DNA from: Diphasiastrum complanatum
Lineage: Eukaryota; Streptophyta; Lycopodiopsida; Lycopodiales; Lycopodiaceae
Assembly (NCBI GenBank): GCA_029204225.1
Contig: CM055094.1
Coordinates: 22,442,657 to 22,506,656 of the forward strand
DNA: 64,000 nt
Direction: 5' to 3'
A model generated the notes under the pieces. The model did not search any database, was not told the DNA's origin, and was given only the letters and a program-made list of their open reading frames with translations. The position numbers were made by a program, and so were the translations under genes. Positions 1-10,375 of this stretch are shown here, piece after piece; position 1 is the stretch's first letter, and every line of letters begins with the position of its first letter.

Positions 1-960
1 CTACACAGTCATTGGCCGCCCATGGCCTCTTCACAGGTTCTTAATTGGAATAGGACACCCACCATCACGCATTTAAAGATCCAAAAGAGGTTCATAAACC
101 GGAGAGATTCACCATTGTTTAGCTCAAAACCCTAGCTGAGTGGAAAACAACTATTCTTTGCACTTTATCTGATCTTTTTCAGAATTTCTTTGAGCAGCTA
201 CCTATCTCTCTGAGGTCGCCCAACAACAAGCAATCTTTTGCACCAAAATGCTCTTCAAACGGTGCCCGATTGGATTCAAACCAATCGCAAACGCCAACCA
301 ACCCTCCGGAAGAATTTTGGGCTTCAATCTTTGCTTGCTTTATAATTCAGCCGACAATTCCCTGTCTTTGAATCCTTTTTACAGTTTCAAGCCGTTGCAC
401 GAATCTCCACAGACTCGGTTTTGTGCTTCCTAGCCAACAAACCGTCGTGAACTTGCAGCTCTCTGTTCTTGTCCGGTGATTGTAGCCACCGAGGGCTCTG
501 ATACCAAGTTAAGAAAACAGTTAAAAACTAGACCGGATCAATCACCATAGCACAACGTCAAGTGCAATAAGACAAGACAACAGAATTGCTCACCACAAAC
601 TGTATATTCAAACTGATAAGCAAGTACAAAGATAAAGTTACTTGAAAGCACTCAAAGAGCTTGTAAAAGAAAGACAGCCCAATAATTCTAAAACTGAGCA
701 CACATGCTGCCGTCGAAATAAGAAAGCACTGTATAAGTCGATCATTGCTATTTTAACTCACATTATTAATTTTTCATTGTGCATTTTCTTATAGACTTAA
801 TACATCTTGATTCTTGCTGCTACACTTACACACTTTTGATCCACAACTCGTCTGTTGTATTCTTCCACTGCTAGTATTCCGATCTAGATTTCGATTCTAG
901 GTGTCTATCTTGGAATCGATTCTTATTCCTACTCAGATACTGATTTTTGATCTTGTATCG
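1..960 (-). mobile_element. Remnant 5' end of a minus-strand LTR retrotransposon
   Basis: The only firm sign is a primer-binding site at 495-506, read on the minus strand. Sequence to its right (about 507-960) is where the LTR of a minus-strand element should lie, and 1-494 would be leader. No gag or pol motif is visible in 1-494. The short ORF at 248-433 has no recognisable domain and is probably not a gene. The LTR edges are not clear: the base pair before the primer site is not the usual CA. The right part of this block may belong to the 5' LTR of the next, plus-strand element. Confidence 0.4.
495..506 (-). promoter_or_regulatory. Primer-binding site (tRNA-iMet type)
   Basis: The plus strand reads GCTCTGATACCA, so the minus strand is TGGTATCAGAGC, the standard copia primer site complementary to the 3' end of initiator tRNA-Met. 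Confidence 0.75.
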
Positions 961-994
961 AAAAACATTTCTGATACACCACACTTTTTTGACA

Positions 995-1006
995 TGGTAT
1001 TAGAAC
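995..1006 (+). promoter_or_regulatory. Degenerate primer-binding site of a plus-strand copia element
   Basis: TGGTATTAGAAC follows an LTR-like end (TTTTTGACA, ending at 994) and lies 135 bp before a gag start. It is one or two changes away from the tRNA-iMet site. The position fits the 5' end of the gag pseudogene that follows. Confidence 0.55.
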
Positions 1007-1140
1007 TGATGGTTCAATAATCTGCATTGTTTTCGTGGAGGTTGTCAGTCTTGTTTCTACCAAGACATCGTTTTCTAAAGTGCGCAGCTAGCAGTATTTC
1101 GATACCGTTGTTTTACCAGCGATCTCACTCTTTACCAAAA

Positions 1141-2090
1141 TGGATTTGACTTCTAGTTCTTCTCTTATTGACAAAGAACTACCATCTCTAGAAGTTCAAG
1201 ATGAAAGTCGTATTACTTTTCAAAGAATTGTGGGACATCGGTGATGGCACAGATGGAGATAGAGGGATGGCAAGGCATTTTTCATGATCACTCTGAATAT
1301 TAAAGACTCTCAAATTAGCCATATTTGAGCTGCTCAAACCGCTAAGGATGCTTGGGACATTCTAGCTTTCATCTATGATATCAGGGATGTTACATCCAAA
1401 TTACATCTAGTTTTTCACATTAAGAATGTTTGATATAGACAGTATTTTAACCCATCTCAACACATTCAAAAATCTCATGGAATAGATGACTGTAATCGGC
1501 TCAATCATTGAAGATTCTGATGTAGTAATGACTCTATTATCGAGTCTACCTGAAGCTCACGAAAATTGGGTCATGGTGATTTTGACCCAATAGCACCTCA
1601 CTCTAACTAGAGTAATTCTGATGCTACTTCAAGAGGAGATCAGACGAAATGGATCTTCATCTCTTGATCGAATCCTCAAACTCTATTCTCAAAGAAAAAT
1701 CAGAAGTTTAGATCCAAGAGATCTACAAAGTCAGACTATCTTGACAGGAAGAGCAACATGCAGCCAGGATTAAATTCAGAGACTTCATCATTCCAGCCAA
1801 GGCAGAAACTATTCTGCAAATATTGTAAGAGGACTGGTCATCTTATCAAGGACTGGAGAACATTGAAATACAACAATGAAAAAAAGAAGCAGTTCCAACA
1901 ACAAGAAAATGCTGCAACTACCAGTCACTCAATCTAGCTTCAAGAGGAAGATGAGCAGCCTTTATGCCCAAAGTTGGAGAACTACAGGATATTGATTCTT
2001 GGTACTTGGAATTGGGAGCAACACAACATATGACTCACCACCGTGACAAATTCCAAGACTACAAATCATTCACCCATTTTAAAGTTGTGC
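1141..2090 (+). pseudogene. Ty1/copia gag-protease pseudogene
   Basis: The start at 1141 (MDLTSSSSLI) follows the primer site at normal leader distance. A UBN2-type Gag segment is readable across frames: AKDAWDILAFIYD near 1340, then DVVMTLLSSLP near 1520. A zinc knuckle sits at 1815-1856, CKYCKRTGHLIKDW, where the last Cys is Trp, so it cannot be a normal CCHC. The protease region near 2000-2040 reads ELGATQHMT where copia has DSGATxHMT, so the catalytic Asp is lost. Several stops and frameshifts interrupt it. The gag is most similar to the one at 49101, also followed (there directly) by the coiled-coil gene. It encodes no active product. Integrase and RT are not seen downstream. Confidence 0.75.
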
Positions 2091-2980
2091 AACTATGCAT
2101 GCTACATTTGGAGAATTAATTTACAGGGGGATGGTCCCATCTGACCTAAAACAACTGAGGATATTATTTTTTAATGGTATGTATGAAGTGCCAAAGAGGT
2201 CCATGGGGCATGGAAAACTAGTACCTATCCCTGTCCTTGAGTTAAATTTCAAAGATTGCCCTTCTATAGACAAAATAACCCAAGAGTTCACAAAACTGAA
2301 ACTATGGCAGGAAATCCAATCATGCTTGAAATTCACACTTGGATCAAAACGTGTGTATACTTCCATGTTTGTACCAGTCATAGTCTTTGTGAGTCTATTC
2401 AAAGACTTTTCCTTCATCATAAACAAGGTAATGTGGACATGCAAATCGCCTGACACTCAAGTGCTTGATAACGTGTTTAATCTGTGTTGGGATACCAAGC
2501 AAGAACAATATATGGGAGACCTTTTGGAATGCAGGATTTTGAAAGACACTCTGAAAATTCGATATCACATTTCTAGACAAACATGTGCGTTTAGTTTTGT
2601 TTATCATAGATGGAAGTAGTTGCACGGTATGTGGAATCCTCTAGATGCAGTAGTAGATGCGTGTGACCAATTGAAATTTTCATTTGCATGCATGAAGACG
2701 ATATACGAAACATACAGGCGGATGCAAAATGGAAATTACAAGATCTAAGACTTAGAATTTGCTTTGCACAAGAACACAGATCATGCTACACAGTAACACA
2801 AACAAAAAATCACTCTCCTCGGCAAGCTCACATAGCAACTGTATTTCTCAAAATGAAATTACACTGTACATATAGTTGTTCCTCAGGCAACCCATGCATG
2901 ACCCAAGTTGCCGTTGGCAGATCCTTATCCACTGATAGGACCCACTTACAGTCACACAATGATTCTAACTTTATGTCTAA
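2091..2980 (+). other. Unassigned stretch with a 174-codon ORF (2095-2619)
   Basis: An open frame at 2095-2619 follows the dead protease of the gag pseudogene on the same strand. It has no motif that I recognise: no GAG-pre-integrase H-H-C-C pattern and no DDE residues. It may be chance or highly decayed pol. The rest, 2620-2980, may contain part of the 3' LTR of the minus-strand element that follows, but I cannot define an LTR edge. Confidence 0.25.
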
Positions 2981-3062
2981 CTCTCTCCCTTAAAGTAGAG
3001 TCACTTTTTATACAGTCATATACATAGCTTTAAAGTCAACAAACTTTAAATACAGAAAGTTT

Positions 3063-3350
3063 TTATCTAAACTTATCAAACTTTTCTCCAGTAAGTGGCT
3101 TAGTGAAAATATTAGCTAGTTGTTCTTCTGTGCTACAATGAACAACATGAATTTCACGACTTAGCAGCCTTTCACGTATGAAGTGATATTGAATCTCAAT
3201 GTGTTTAGTTCTCGCATGGAACACTAGATTCTTTGCTAGCTGAATGCCACTCTGACTGTCGCTATGTAAAGTTGTGGGATTTTTCTGCTTCATGCCAATC
3301 TCTTCCAAGATTTGTCTCAACCATATAGCTTCTTGTGCAGCACTACACAT
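3063..3350 (-). pseudogene. Copia RNase H C-terminal fragment
   Basis: The frame contains the classic copia RNase H tail: AAQEAIWLRQILEEIG, then LHSDSQSGIQLAKN, HARTKHIEIQYHF, and the terminal ANIFTKPL. The N-terminal part of RNase H, with the first catalytic Asp, is absent because the open frame begins at the deletion joint near 3350. It cannot be an active enzyme by itself. Confidence 0.85.
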
Positions 3351-3728
3351 TGGCTACAAATTGGCTCAAATTTAAGCTAAGACAGAGATATACAATTCTA
3401 TAGAATTACAGTCACAAATTGCAGCCAAAAGTACAACCAAAAATGGAGAAAAAAAGACTAAAAAAACTATCACTAACTAAAATTAGAATAAAAACACAAA
3501 AATGGCCATAACTTGGTGATTATAGCCCAAATCAGAAAATCTCAATACCTTTAGAAAGCTAAAAGAATGCTCTATTGATGTACAAGAAGAAACTACACAC
3601 AAAATGAAGATTAGATGTCAAAAATTGAATCAAAACTTGTTTGGAAATTAAAAAATCAAGAAAACTAGAACAAGAAACTCTACCAAACTTAACAGAATCC
3701 ACCAAATCTAATGGGGAAAGGATCTGAT

Positions 3729-3740
3729 GCTCTGATACCA
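3729..3740 (-). promoter_or_regulatory. Primer-binding site (tRNA-iMet type)
   Basis: The plus strand reads GCTCTGATACCA. It belongs to the deletion derivative and lies four bases from the inferred LTR end (TGTCATCTGCC on the plus strand, starting at 3745). Confidence 0.75.
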
Positions 3741-3744
3741 AAAT

Positions 3745-4190
3745 TGTCATCTGCCAATCTTAGCATTCAAACAAATCATAATGGAAATGCAAGAAATCAA
3801 GGAAACTAGTCAAAAATCAAGAAGATAGCTAAAAGTAGCAAAACTTCACCAAAATAGGCAAAGTAAGGTATCATTATTCATGATTATTGATCATTCACAA
3901 GATAGGGGACTGATTCTAGAGCATGATCATAGCTCTCATGTGATTTTAGGAACATGAACCACTTTCTCCATCAAGAAAGCTCTCAAAGAGAAGCTCCGAG
4001 ATCTCTTGAAACTCAAAATTACAAAATGAACAATAGCCTCCAAATTTAGCATGACCTCAGCTATTTATAGTGGTCATCTGTGTCTCTATTACAAGTTTCG
4101 GGCCTTAATTGGCTAATTTGGGCCTTCCAACCATTATTACAAGTTTGTTATTCACAGATATAGCGAGGTTGTTCGTACCCCTTTATTAAC
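3745..4190 (-). repeat. 5' LTR of the deletion derivative, with TATA box
   Basis: The left edge is set by the primer site. Plus-strand CTATTTATAG at 4061-4070 is a TATA box (CTATAAATAG) on the minus strand, which supports a promoter directed into the element. The right edge is approximate because the second LTR copy was not found. Confidence 0.5.
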
Positions 4191-4225
4191 TATCCTAATG
4201 ACTAATTCTATTCTAAGTTAGCTCC

Positions 4226-6750
4226 ATGGCCATGTTTGGTAATTCATTAATAAGCTCATGGGCTAATTATATGCAACACACGACATGGGATGCTCAGGTA
4301 TTGGGATGTTGGACTGCCTTAACGGGCCTCCAACAACAACTCCACCAGATGCTCAATGAACAAGCTACCGAGAAGTCTCGAGGCCAATTGGTGGCAGGGC
4401 AAAGGTTGTAGGCCTTGACTGATCAGGTCGCACAATTGAAAAGAGAGAATGAAAAAGAGAGGATAGAGAACCAAACGTAGGTCCAAGAACTCAAGGACCA
4501 ACTGAAGAAAGCACAGACCAAGTGGCTCAACAAGATACATAGCTCGTGTCCAAACTTCAAACCGAGCTCAACCAAGAAAAGACCATGCGACAAACGTACC
4601 AATCAAACCGCCAGCACCTAGTGCTGAAACAGACGACATTAGAGTAGGAGCGTGAATCTCCCAGAGCCAATAAGAGATCGCTCAACAACTATGTCTGCAC
4701 CTTGTAGCACAAGGTTGCAAAAGATTAGATGGAGACGCAGAGAGCCGAGGCCAACTTTGCAACCCAACAGGTGATCCTAGAGCTCAAGGTCCAGCAAGCA
4801 GATCGGCAAGTGAAGGCCATCCAAGTTGCACTAGATCAGATGGTCTCATCACGAAAGAAGATGAGACACCGGCCATTCAAAAACTCTAGAAAAATGGGCC
4901 GAGTACTACAAATACCAATTTGCGCGAGCGTTCCAAATCTATCAAGACCAATGCAAACTTCATGATGCTATGTTCACCTCTAAAGACATGGAGCTGTCAA
5001 CTCTACATGCCACACTCCAAGAAGACAAGCAAGCACTCAAGTCTATTGAAGGCCAGCTGCAAACCTTGAAGAAGCAGTTCATTGCCGTTCTAGAGTTCTC
5101 CACTGCTCTAGACAACAATTTACTTTTAACTTTTCAATATCTCATTATACTAGCTTTTTATTATTTTTCTCTGCCTTTCCCGACTTTCCCCCCCCTCTAA
5201 TTCCGACATCATTCCCATTTATCAGGTTGCATCAGAGGCAAATTAATTTTTTTTTTGTTTTTGCCGTCCCTACTGGCTTTGTCTAGGTTAAGGATGTGAT
5301 GTTTTCAGGAGTCCTCCATTCCGTTTTGTAGCAGGCCTTTGTGCCATCATCAATTTTTCGCACGATTGACGCTTCCAATTGGAGCTAGATCACATGCATC
5401 AACCCCCTCTCTTTGTTCCACCTCAATACGTTCCAGAGTACCAGCCATCAGGAGCAAAGAACTTGTCTGATGCCCTCGCAGAGCACATCAAGCACTGCCA
5501 CACCACTGCCATCACCCTTCTAGAAGCCTTTCATCTCACATATAACGAGCTCTGGACCCTGTACTATGACTGCCACCAATACCATCCCGCCACTCTCATC
5601 ATCTGTTACAACATGGCCTTGGCACATTATAATGCCATTGTCCAAGATCCATCCATCCACCATCCGTGCTCCATCTCTGACTTTTCCTTCATAGAATCCG
5701 CCTCCACCATCGACTACCAGCAACTTTAGCTCACTTTCTCACATTTTGACCTCCAAACTAGCGGTGATCGCACCTTCGACCATGATCTCTAGTATGCCAC
5801 TAAAGTCGAAGCCACCACCTCTTTTCATATCGATCCTAACATTCCTGAGTTTGAGATCACATCTCCTCCTCATGGATCCTCACCACCTTGCGCCATCTCG
5901 CCTCCCATCATCTCTTCGCCCCACAAATCTGATCTTCCATCCACCTCCGCCGTTCCTCCTCGCACCGTGGACAACCTCGCTGATCTTGTGGTGGTACACA
6001 AGCACTGGTACCATAAGGTCTTGTCGATACTGACTCAGTCAGCTCTCTTCGTCCATGAATATCCAGATATCAAGACAAGGGATGGCTATAAAGTACCTAT
6101 AAATCTCAAGGAGCTCCTCAAGAAACAACTAGAGTGGAGGAAGACGGTACTTTTGCATAACCCAGAGCTGGTAAAAGGGTATCTTGCAGCTCCTATAGTT
6201 TAAAGGCATATCCATCGTACCATCCAATGCCTAGAAGAAAATCCTGGTCAGCATTGAAGACTCCAAGCGTCGAGGCCTAAATTGGCCATTAATAAAATCA
6301 GATAAGTGTTGAAGCACAACGGGCGATTTCCAAAGGGCCTTCAACAACTTCATGACTAACACGACTAACTCTCCAGATCTCATCATACTAGAAGCTCAAT
6401 TATAATGTGGAGACACTGCTGACAGCTGCAAAAGTGGTTGCAAGGTGGGACATGTGCTTTGGTGAATACCGTTTCAATCCGAACAAAGCCTTCAAAGCAC
6501 CGGCCATCGTTGACGGCCATCGTTGATCGAATCCCCTTTAACCGGACCTACCATCACCTATCTGCTACATCATTTGTTAATATAGCGAGGTTGGAATGAT
6601 GGCATAGGACGGGATTCCTGGGGAATATGCACCCGATGTTCGGCCCAATCCGCTCACAATCTATAACTCGCAGCACATTGTGTTTCCGTTTCGTCCGCGT
6701 AGTTGCTAAAACCCATTGAAAGATCCACGATGTCGAAGATACAAAGGGCC
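4226..6750 (+). pseudogene. Unrecognised coiled-coil-rich gene, copy 1 (broken)
   Basis: Several plus-strand frames carry one protein cut by stops and frameshifts. The first part (4226-5120) is rich in Gln, Lys and Glu with heptad-like runs (LTGLQQQLHQML, TDQVAQLKRENEKE, DKQALKSIEGQLQTLKK), so a long coiled coil is likely. The second part, from 5379, starts MELDHMHQPPLFVPPQY, then LWTLYYDCHQYHPATL and AHYNAIVQDPSIH. The third part has QSALFVHEYPDIKTR and PELVKGYLAAP, and near 6560-6710 ATSFVNIARLE and FGPIRSQS. The same parts in the same order recur at 49725-51748, so this was a real gene family of a repeat. No known domain is recognised. In both places a copia gag lies upstream. Here a polypurine tract and LTR lie downstream, the position of an extra 3' ORF in some LTR elements. 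Confidence 0.55.
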
Positions 6751-6779
6751 AACAACTAGAGCAGGCTCCATGAAGCACG

Positions 6780-7184
6780 TTTCACCACCTTCTTGTATCA
6801 TTTTCTTTAGTAACGAAAAAAAAAAGAGAAGAAAGAAAGAAAAAGAGAGAAAAAGAAGTACTGAAAAAGTATCAAGGGACTCATTTTTATTTTCTTGTTT
6901 TTCACCATTAATTCAATTTTTTCTTTCTTATTTATATTTATTCATTTATCTAATTATTTTTCATTTATCTATTTGTACACACACCTTCTTTGTTTCCCCC
7001 CCTCTACAGCTCAATTTTGTTGCCAAATTTTTTTCTTCTCATCACTTTTCGCCGAATCTTTTTCCCCTCTTGTCTATACCTCTTTTTCCCCTTCCTTTCG
7101 CAACGGTCTCACATCGCCACGCACGCCAACACCAATGACATATGTAGGTGCCAAGGGACTGTCACCAAATTTGTAGTGGGAGCA
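6780..7184 (+). other. Pyrimidine-rich 3' tract ending in a weak polypurine tract
   Basis: About 300 bp of T/C-rich sequence (6890-7120) follows the coiled-coil gene and ends with AGTGGGAGCA just before an LTR start, TGTTAGAAG. The same tract, in the same order and with the shared words CTTTGTTTCCCCC and GTCACCAAATT, follows copy 2 at 51840-52118. It is therefore part of the repeated unit. The ORFs in it are low-complexity and unlikely to be genes. Confidence 0.5.
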
Positions 7185-7718
7185 TGTTAGAAGATTCTGG
7201 TGAAGGTTTTTCTTTGGATTCCAGATGCCAAAAAGAGCTAAATGGATATCAAGTGAAGGAATCAAGCCACCAAACTACATTAAGGAGCATTGACAAATAA
7301 CCGAGAAGAAGGTTTGGAATCCAGATTTACTAGGAACACCAATATCAGAAGGTTGATGAGACCAATGAGCGAAAAGAAACCCTAGCGCCTCCCCAACATA
7401 TTTTACGTCGATGAGAACAAAAGCATGGCCGAGTCAATTTAATGACTTAGATCTAGATTGTAATATAATGTCAAACACCCTTAGAAGGTGCATTGTACTC
7501 GTAAGCCAAGGGCATGTGAAATAGAATTAGATCTATGCTCCAATGGGCCAAAAACAAGAAAGGACCCAAGTAGTATTAAATGCATTTTGGCTTATAACTT
7601 TTTAAGATAGCCAAGTTCATATGGCACATGGTTTTTGGGTGAACCAAAAACCCTAACCCTAGCTATGTCTATAAGTAGGGATGTGACACCATTTTGGATT
7701 CACTTTTCATTCGTAAGA

Positions 7719-7811
<93 letters not shown>

Positions 7812-7923
7812 AAGCCTCCTCCTCCATTTTTCTTACTTTTGTGAAGCCTTTCTATTTTGCCATTGTATACTTGATTGTGGATGTATGAAAGTTTGATTGT
7901 ATTTTCTTAATCATGCTATCACA
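7185..7923 (+). repeat. 3' LTR of the element carrying coiled-coil gene copy 1
   Basis: It starts TGTTAGAAG after a purine-rich end and finishes CTATCACA at 7923. A TATA box, CTATAAGTAGGG, is at 7669-7680, followed 40 bp later by a long GA microsatellite. I could not match it to a 5' LTR near 260-994, so whether it belongs to the gag at 1141 is open. The array that follows begins only three bases after its end. Confidence 0.5.
7721..7807 (+). repeat. GA microsatellite in LTR
   Basis: About 87 bp of uninterrupted AG dinucleotides, just downstream of the LTR TATA box at 7669-7680. Confidence 0.97.
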
Positions 7924-7926
7924 TAT

Positions 7927-8538
7927 TGTTGAATTTACACGTGTGGGATGCCCTACACATGTAGTTTTGATCTCCTAAGCCCAATAATATCATAAAGATC
8001 AGACTAGCATTGATTGACAATAGGAAAGCTGATCATACAAGAAATATTATTGTGTTACAAGCAAGATCTATCAACAAAACATTAAACTAAGTGCAATAAA
8101 TGCCTCAACTCGGCTAGAGAGAGAAAATGAAAGTACAAACTCGAGTAGAGAGAGAGGGCACAAAGAGCTTAGTCTCCAAATTTGCATTACACACAAATTT
8201 CATCATCTTCTCAATGATAGTACATCACATATATATAGATCCATGGACTCTCCTCCTACTTTGAGTTGAATTGGAGTTATGAATCCACCTCTCAAGCTAT
8301 CTAGACTTATTCAAGCCACCTCAAGACGTCTAATTGTGCCACCTAGTCTTTTCATGCATTAAATGTGGCATGCAAAGTACAAATGGCAATTCCTATGGTA
8401 GCTCGAGTTTCTACTTCTACCTACCTTGAATATTTTATTCTAAGATGGGTCTTTACGAAGCCAAAAGAGCTCAATTCATCTTTGGCATTTTTCAAACCCC
8501 TACTTACAACATTAGATAGATTTTTCCAATATTTGACA
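7927..8538 (-). repeat. LTR1 of array A
   Basis: On the minus strand it reads TGTCAAATATTGG to AAATTCAACA, with TG/CA ends. A TATA box (TATATATA) lies at about 8229-8238. Compared with LTR2 it has about seven substitutions in the first 180 bp (R/U5 side) and none seen in the remaining 430 bp. Confidence 0.9.
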
Positions 8539-8556
8539 CTCCTCCTAAAAATGTAT

Positions 8557-9098
8557 CTAATGTAGATCAAGCATCGATCTTGAGATAAGACCAAGATTAG
8601 ATCTATGCTTTGAGAAGGCACTTTTGCAAAGTGAATTTGTGAGAAGATCAGCAATACATGAATATGTGTCGACGTGTTCCAAGTTGATTTCACCTCCAAT
8701 GAGCTCTTCCCTTACAAAATGGTGTGCCACTTCTATATGCTTGCTTCTTGCATGAAAAATAGGATTGTTTGCAAGAGCTTGTGCTGATATGTTGTCACAT
8801 TTGATCAAGGGAAGATCATCCTCTTTGATGCACTTTAGCTCCATGATTAACCTCTTGATCGAAAGCACTTATTTAGTTGTTGTAGTGAGTGCTTTGTACT
8901 CGGCCTCACAAGAGGATAGAGATATGGTATCTTTTTGTGCACACAATAGCTCAAATCGGGTCTAGTGATAGTAACCCAAATTAGAGAGCCTATAAGACTC
9001 CTATAAAGTGTGATGTCCTCGAAGGATCTTTCATCACCTTTAATAGGATCTTTTACATGTTGCTCCATGGGAGTATCTATGCGTTTACAATTTTGCAT
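8557..9098 (-). pseudogene. RT-RNase H connection and RNase H tail of element A copy 1 (deleted)
   Basis: The frame at 9098-8847 begins MQNCKRIDTPMEQ and reads RSLIGSLIWVTITRPDLSYCV. It then joins, by an internal deletion and frameshift, to the later RNase H sequence around the ISLSSCEAEYKAL motif. About 90 residues expected between these motifs are missing. The remaining tail, 8868-8557, has RLIMELKC, IKCDNISAQALANN, HARSKHIEVAHHF and ends at LISRSMLDLH. The polypurine tract follows. Confidence 0.88.
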
Positions 9099-9771
9099 AT
9101 TGAATTTTTCTCAACATAGAAAAGAGATATCTAGATTGACAAATAAAAGCATACTCTTCATGAAAATCAATCTCAAGGCCTAAAATGTAATGGATCTCTC
9201 CTAGATCTTGCATTTTAAATTCTCTTCCTAATTCATCCTTAGTTTCTTGAACTAGCATCAAACAATTTCCACTAAGAATAATGTCATCTACATAGATTAG
9301 AAGAATGACAATATTACTACCATCAAACTTTAAGTACATAGAAGGATTATAGTCACTAAGCACAAATCCTAATGAAAGTAGAAAGTTGTTGAGTCTTGAA
9401 TACCATGATCTAGGTGCTTGCTTCAAGCCATAAAGACTTCTAAATAGCAAACACACCTTAGATTTATCCTTGATAAATCCTTGAGGTTGTTCCACATATA
9501 TCTCCTCCTCAAGATATCCATTCAAAAAAGCGTTGGAGACATCAAGTTGATACAATTTTCACTTGAAAAATAAGGCAAGAGAGATTATGATTCTTATTGT
9601 CACCATCTTTGCTACAGGAGCAAAGGTTTCTTCATAGTCAAGGCCATATATTTGTGCAAAGCCTGTAGCACATAATCTTTCCTTGTACTTGTTGATGGAG
9701 CCATCATGATTGTACTTGATCTTGAACACCCACTTGCATCCAATGATATGCATGTTAGGTGGTGGATCCAC
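9085..9771 (-). pseudogene. Reverse transcriptase of element A copy 1
   Basis: It starts within the RT N-terminus (IGCKWVFKIKYNHDGSINKYK), because the deletion removed the upstream part. Known copia RT boxes follow: YEETFAPVAKM, then after one stop near 9557 YQLDVSNAFLNG, YGLKQAPRSWY and the catalytic YVDDIILSG. The frame stops at 9085 after MLRKIQYAKL. The active-site Asp pair is intact, but the in-frame stop and missing N-terminus make activity unlikely. Confidence 0.88.
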
Positions 9772-10375
9772 TAGCTAATTTATTGGAAGTGTACTCACCA
9801 CCTCCATCACTTCTAAGAATCTTGATTTTGTATGAAAATTGCTTTTCAACTAGAGCTTTGAACTTTAGGAAATAGTCAAACACCATAGACTTTGAAGCTA
9901 GAAGATATAACCAAGTAAATCTTGTGAAATCATCAATGAAAGTTACAAAGCAAGTAGCACCACCCTTGTTCTTTGAAGATGAGAAGTGCACATCCGAGTG
10001 TATGAGCTCCAATGGATGTGTAGTCTTGATAGATGACTTTGAAAAAGGCTTCTTATGAGACTTAGATATGACAGAAGCCTCACATGGCTTGAAATTCTTG
10101 GAGATAAGATTAGGCAAGCCAATAGCTTTGGCTTTCTTGACCATGGACACCATAGAACTATAGCTAGGATGTCCCAACCTTCTATGCCATAGTTCCTCCA
10201 AAGACATATGAGAAGCAAAAGCACCATCACAAGAGTTAGCATACTCTTTGGGATCAAGCTTGTAGATTCCACCATATCTAGACCCAAATGCAAGGATCTC
10301 ATCATGCTTCTTGATTGTACATGTATCAACATTGAAATTCACATCTAGTCCACTATCAAACATTTGCACTAACAA
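9755..10375 (-). pseudogene. Truncated integrase of element A copy 1
   Basis: The GAG-pre-integrase zinc-binding part reads LWHRRLGHPSYSS and then CEASVISKSHKKPF, so the second Cys of the CxxC pair is Ser. The core has the first Asp in LIHSDVH and the second in LRSDGGGEYTSN. The frame then ends at a deletion joint about 10 residues later. The third catalytic residue (Glu of GVAERKN) and the whole C-terminus are missing, so it cannot integrate DNA. It overlaps the start of the RT frame (9771) because the joint fuses the two genes out of frame. Confidence 0.88.

Larger units (their letters stand above)
2981..4190 (-). mobile_element. Copia deletion derivative: LTR, leader and RNase H end only
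   Basis: Read on the minus strand, an LTR (about 4190 to 3745) with a TATA box is followed by a primer site (3740-3729) and about 370 bp of leader. The sequence then jumps straight to the last 95 codons of RNase H (3350-3063), and a purine tract, AGGGAGAGAG, sits at 2990-2981. All of gag, protease, integrase and RT is missing. The outer 3' LTR could not be matched to the 5' one by eye, so it may be truncated. It lies between the gag pseudogene and the coiled-coil gene on the opposite strand, so it is probably a nested insertion. Confidence 0.6.

Noticed and set aside
248-433. 61-codon ORF
   Set aside because: No motif, and it lies in the leader of a minus-strand LTR remnant.
6895-7190. Phe/Ser/Pro-rich ORFs
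   Set aside because: Low-complexity pyrimidine tract shared with 51840-52118; more likely a non-coding 3' region.
7635-7888. Arg/Glu repeat ORFs over the GA tracts (also 32021-32491 and 37837-38132)
   Set aside because: They are translations of a dinucleotide microsatellite; the flanks do not show coding character.
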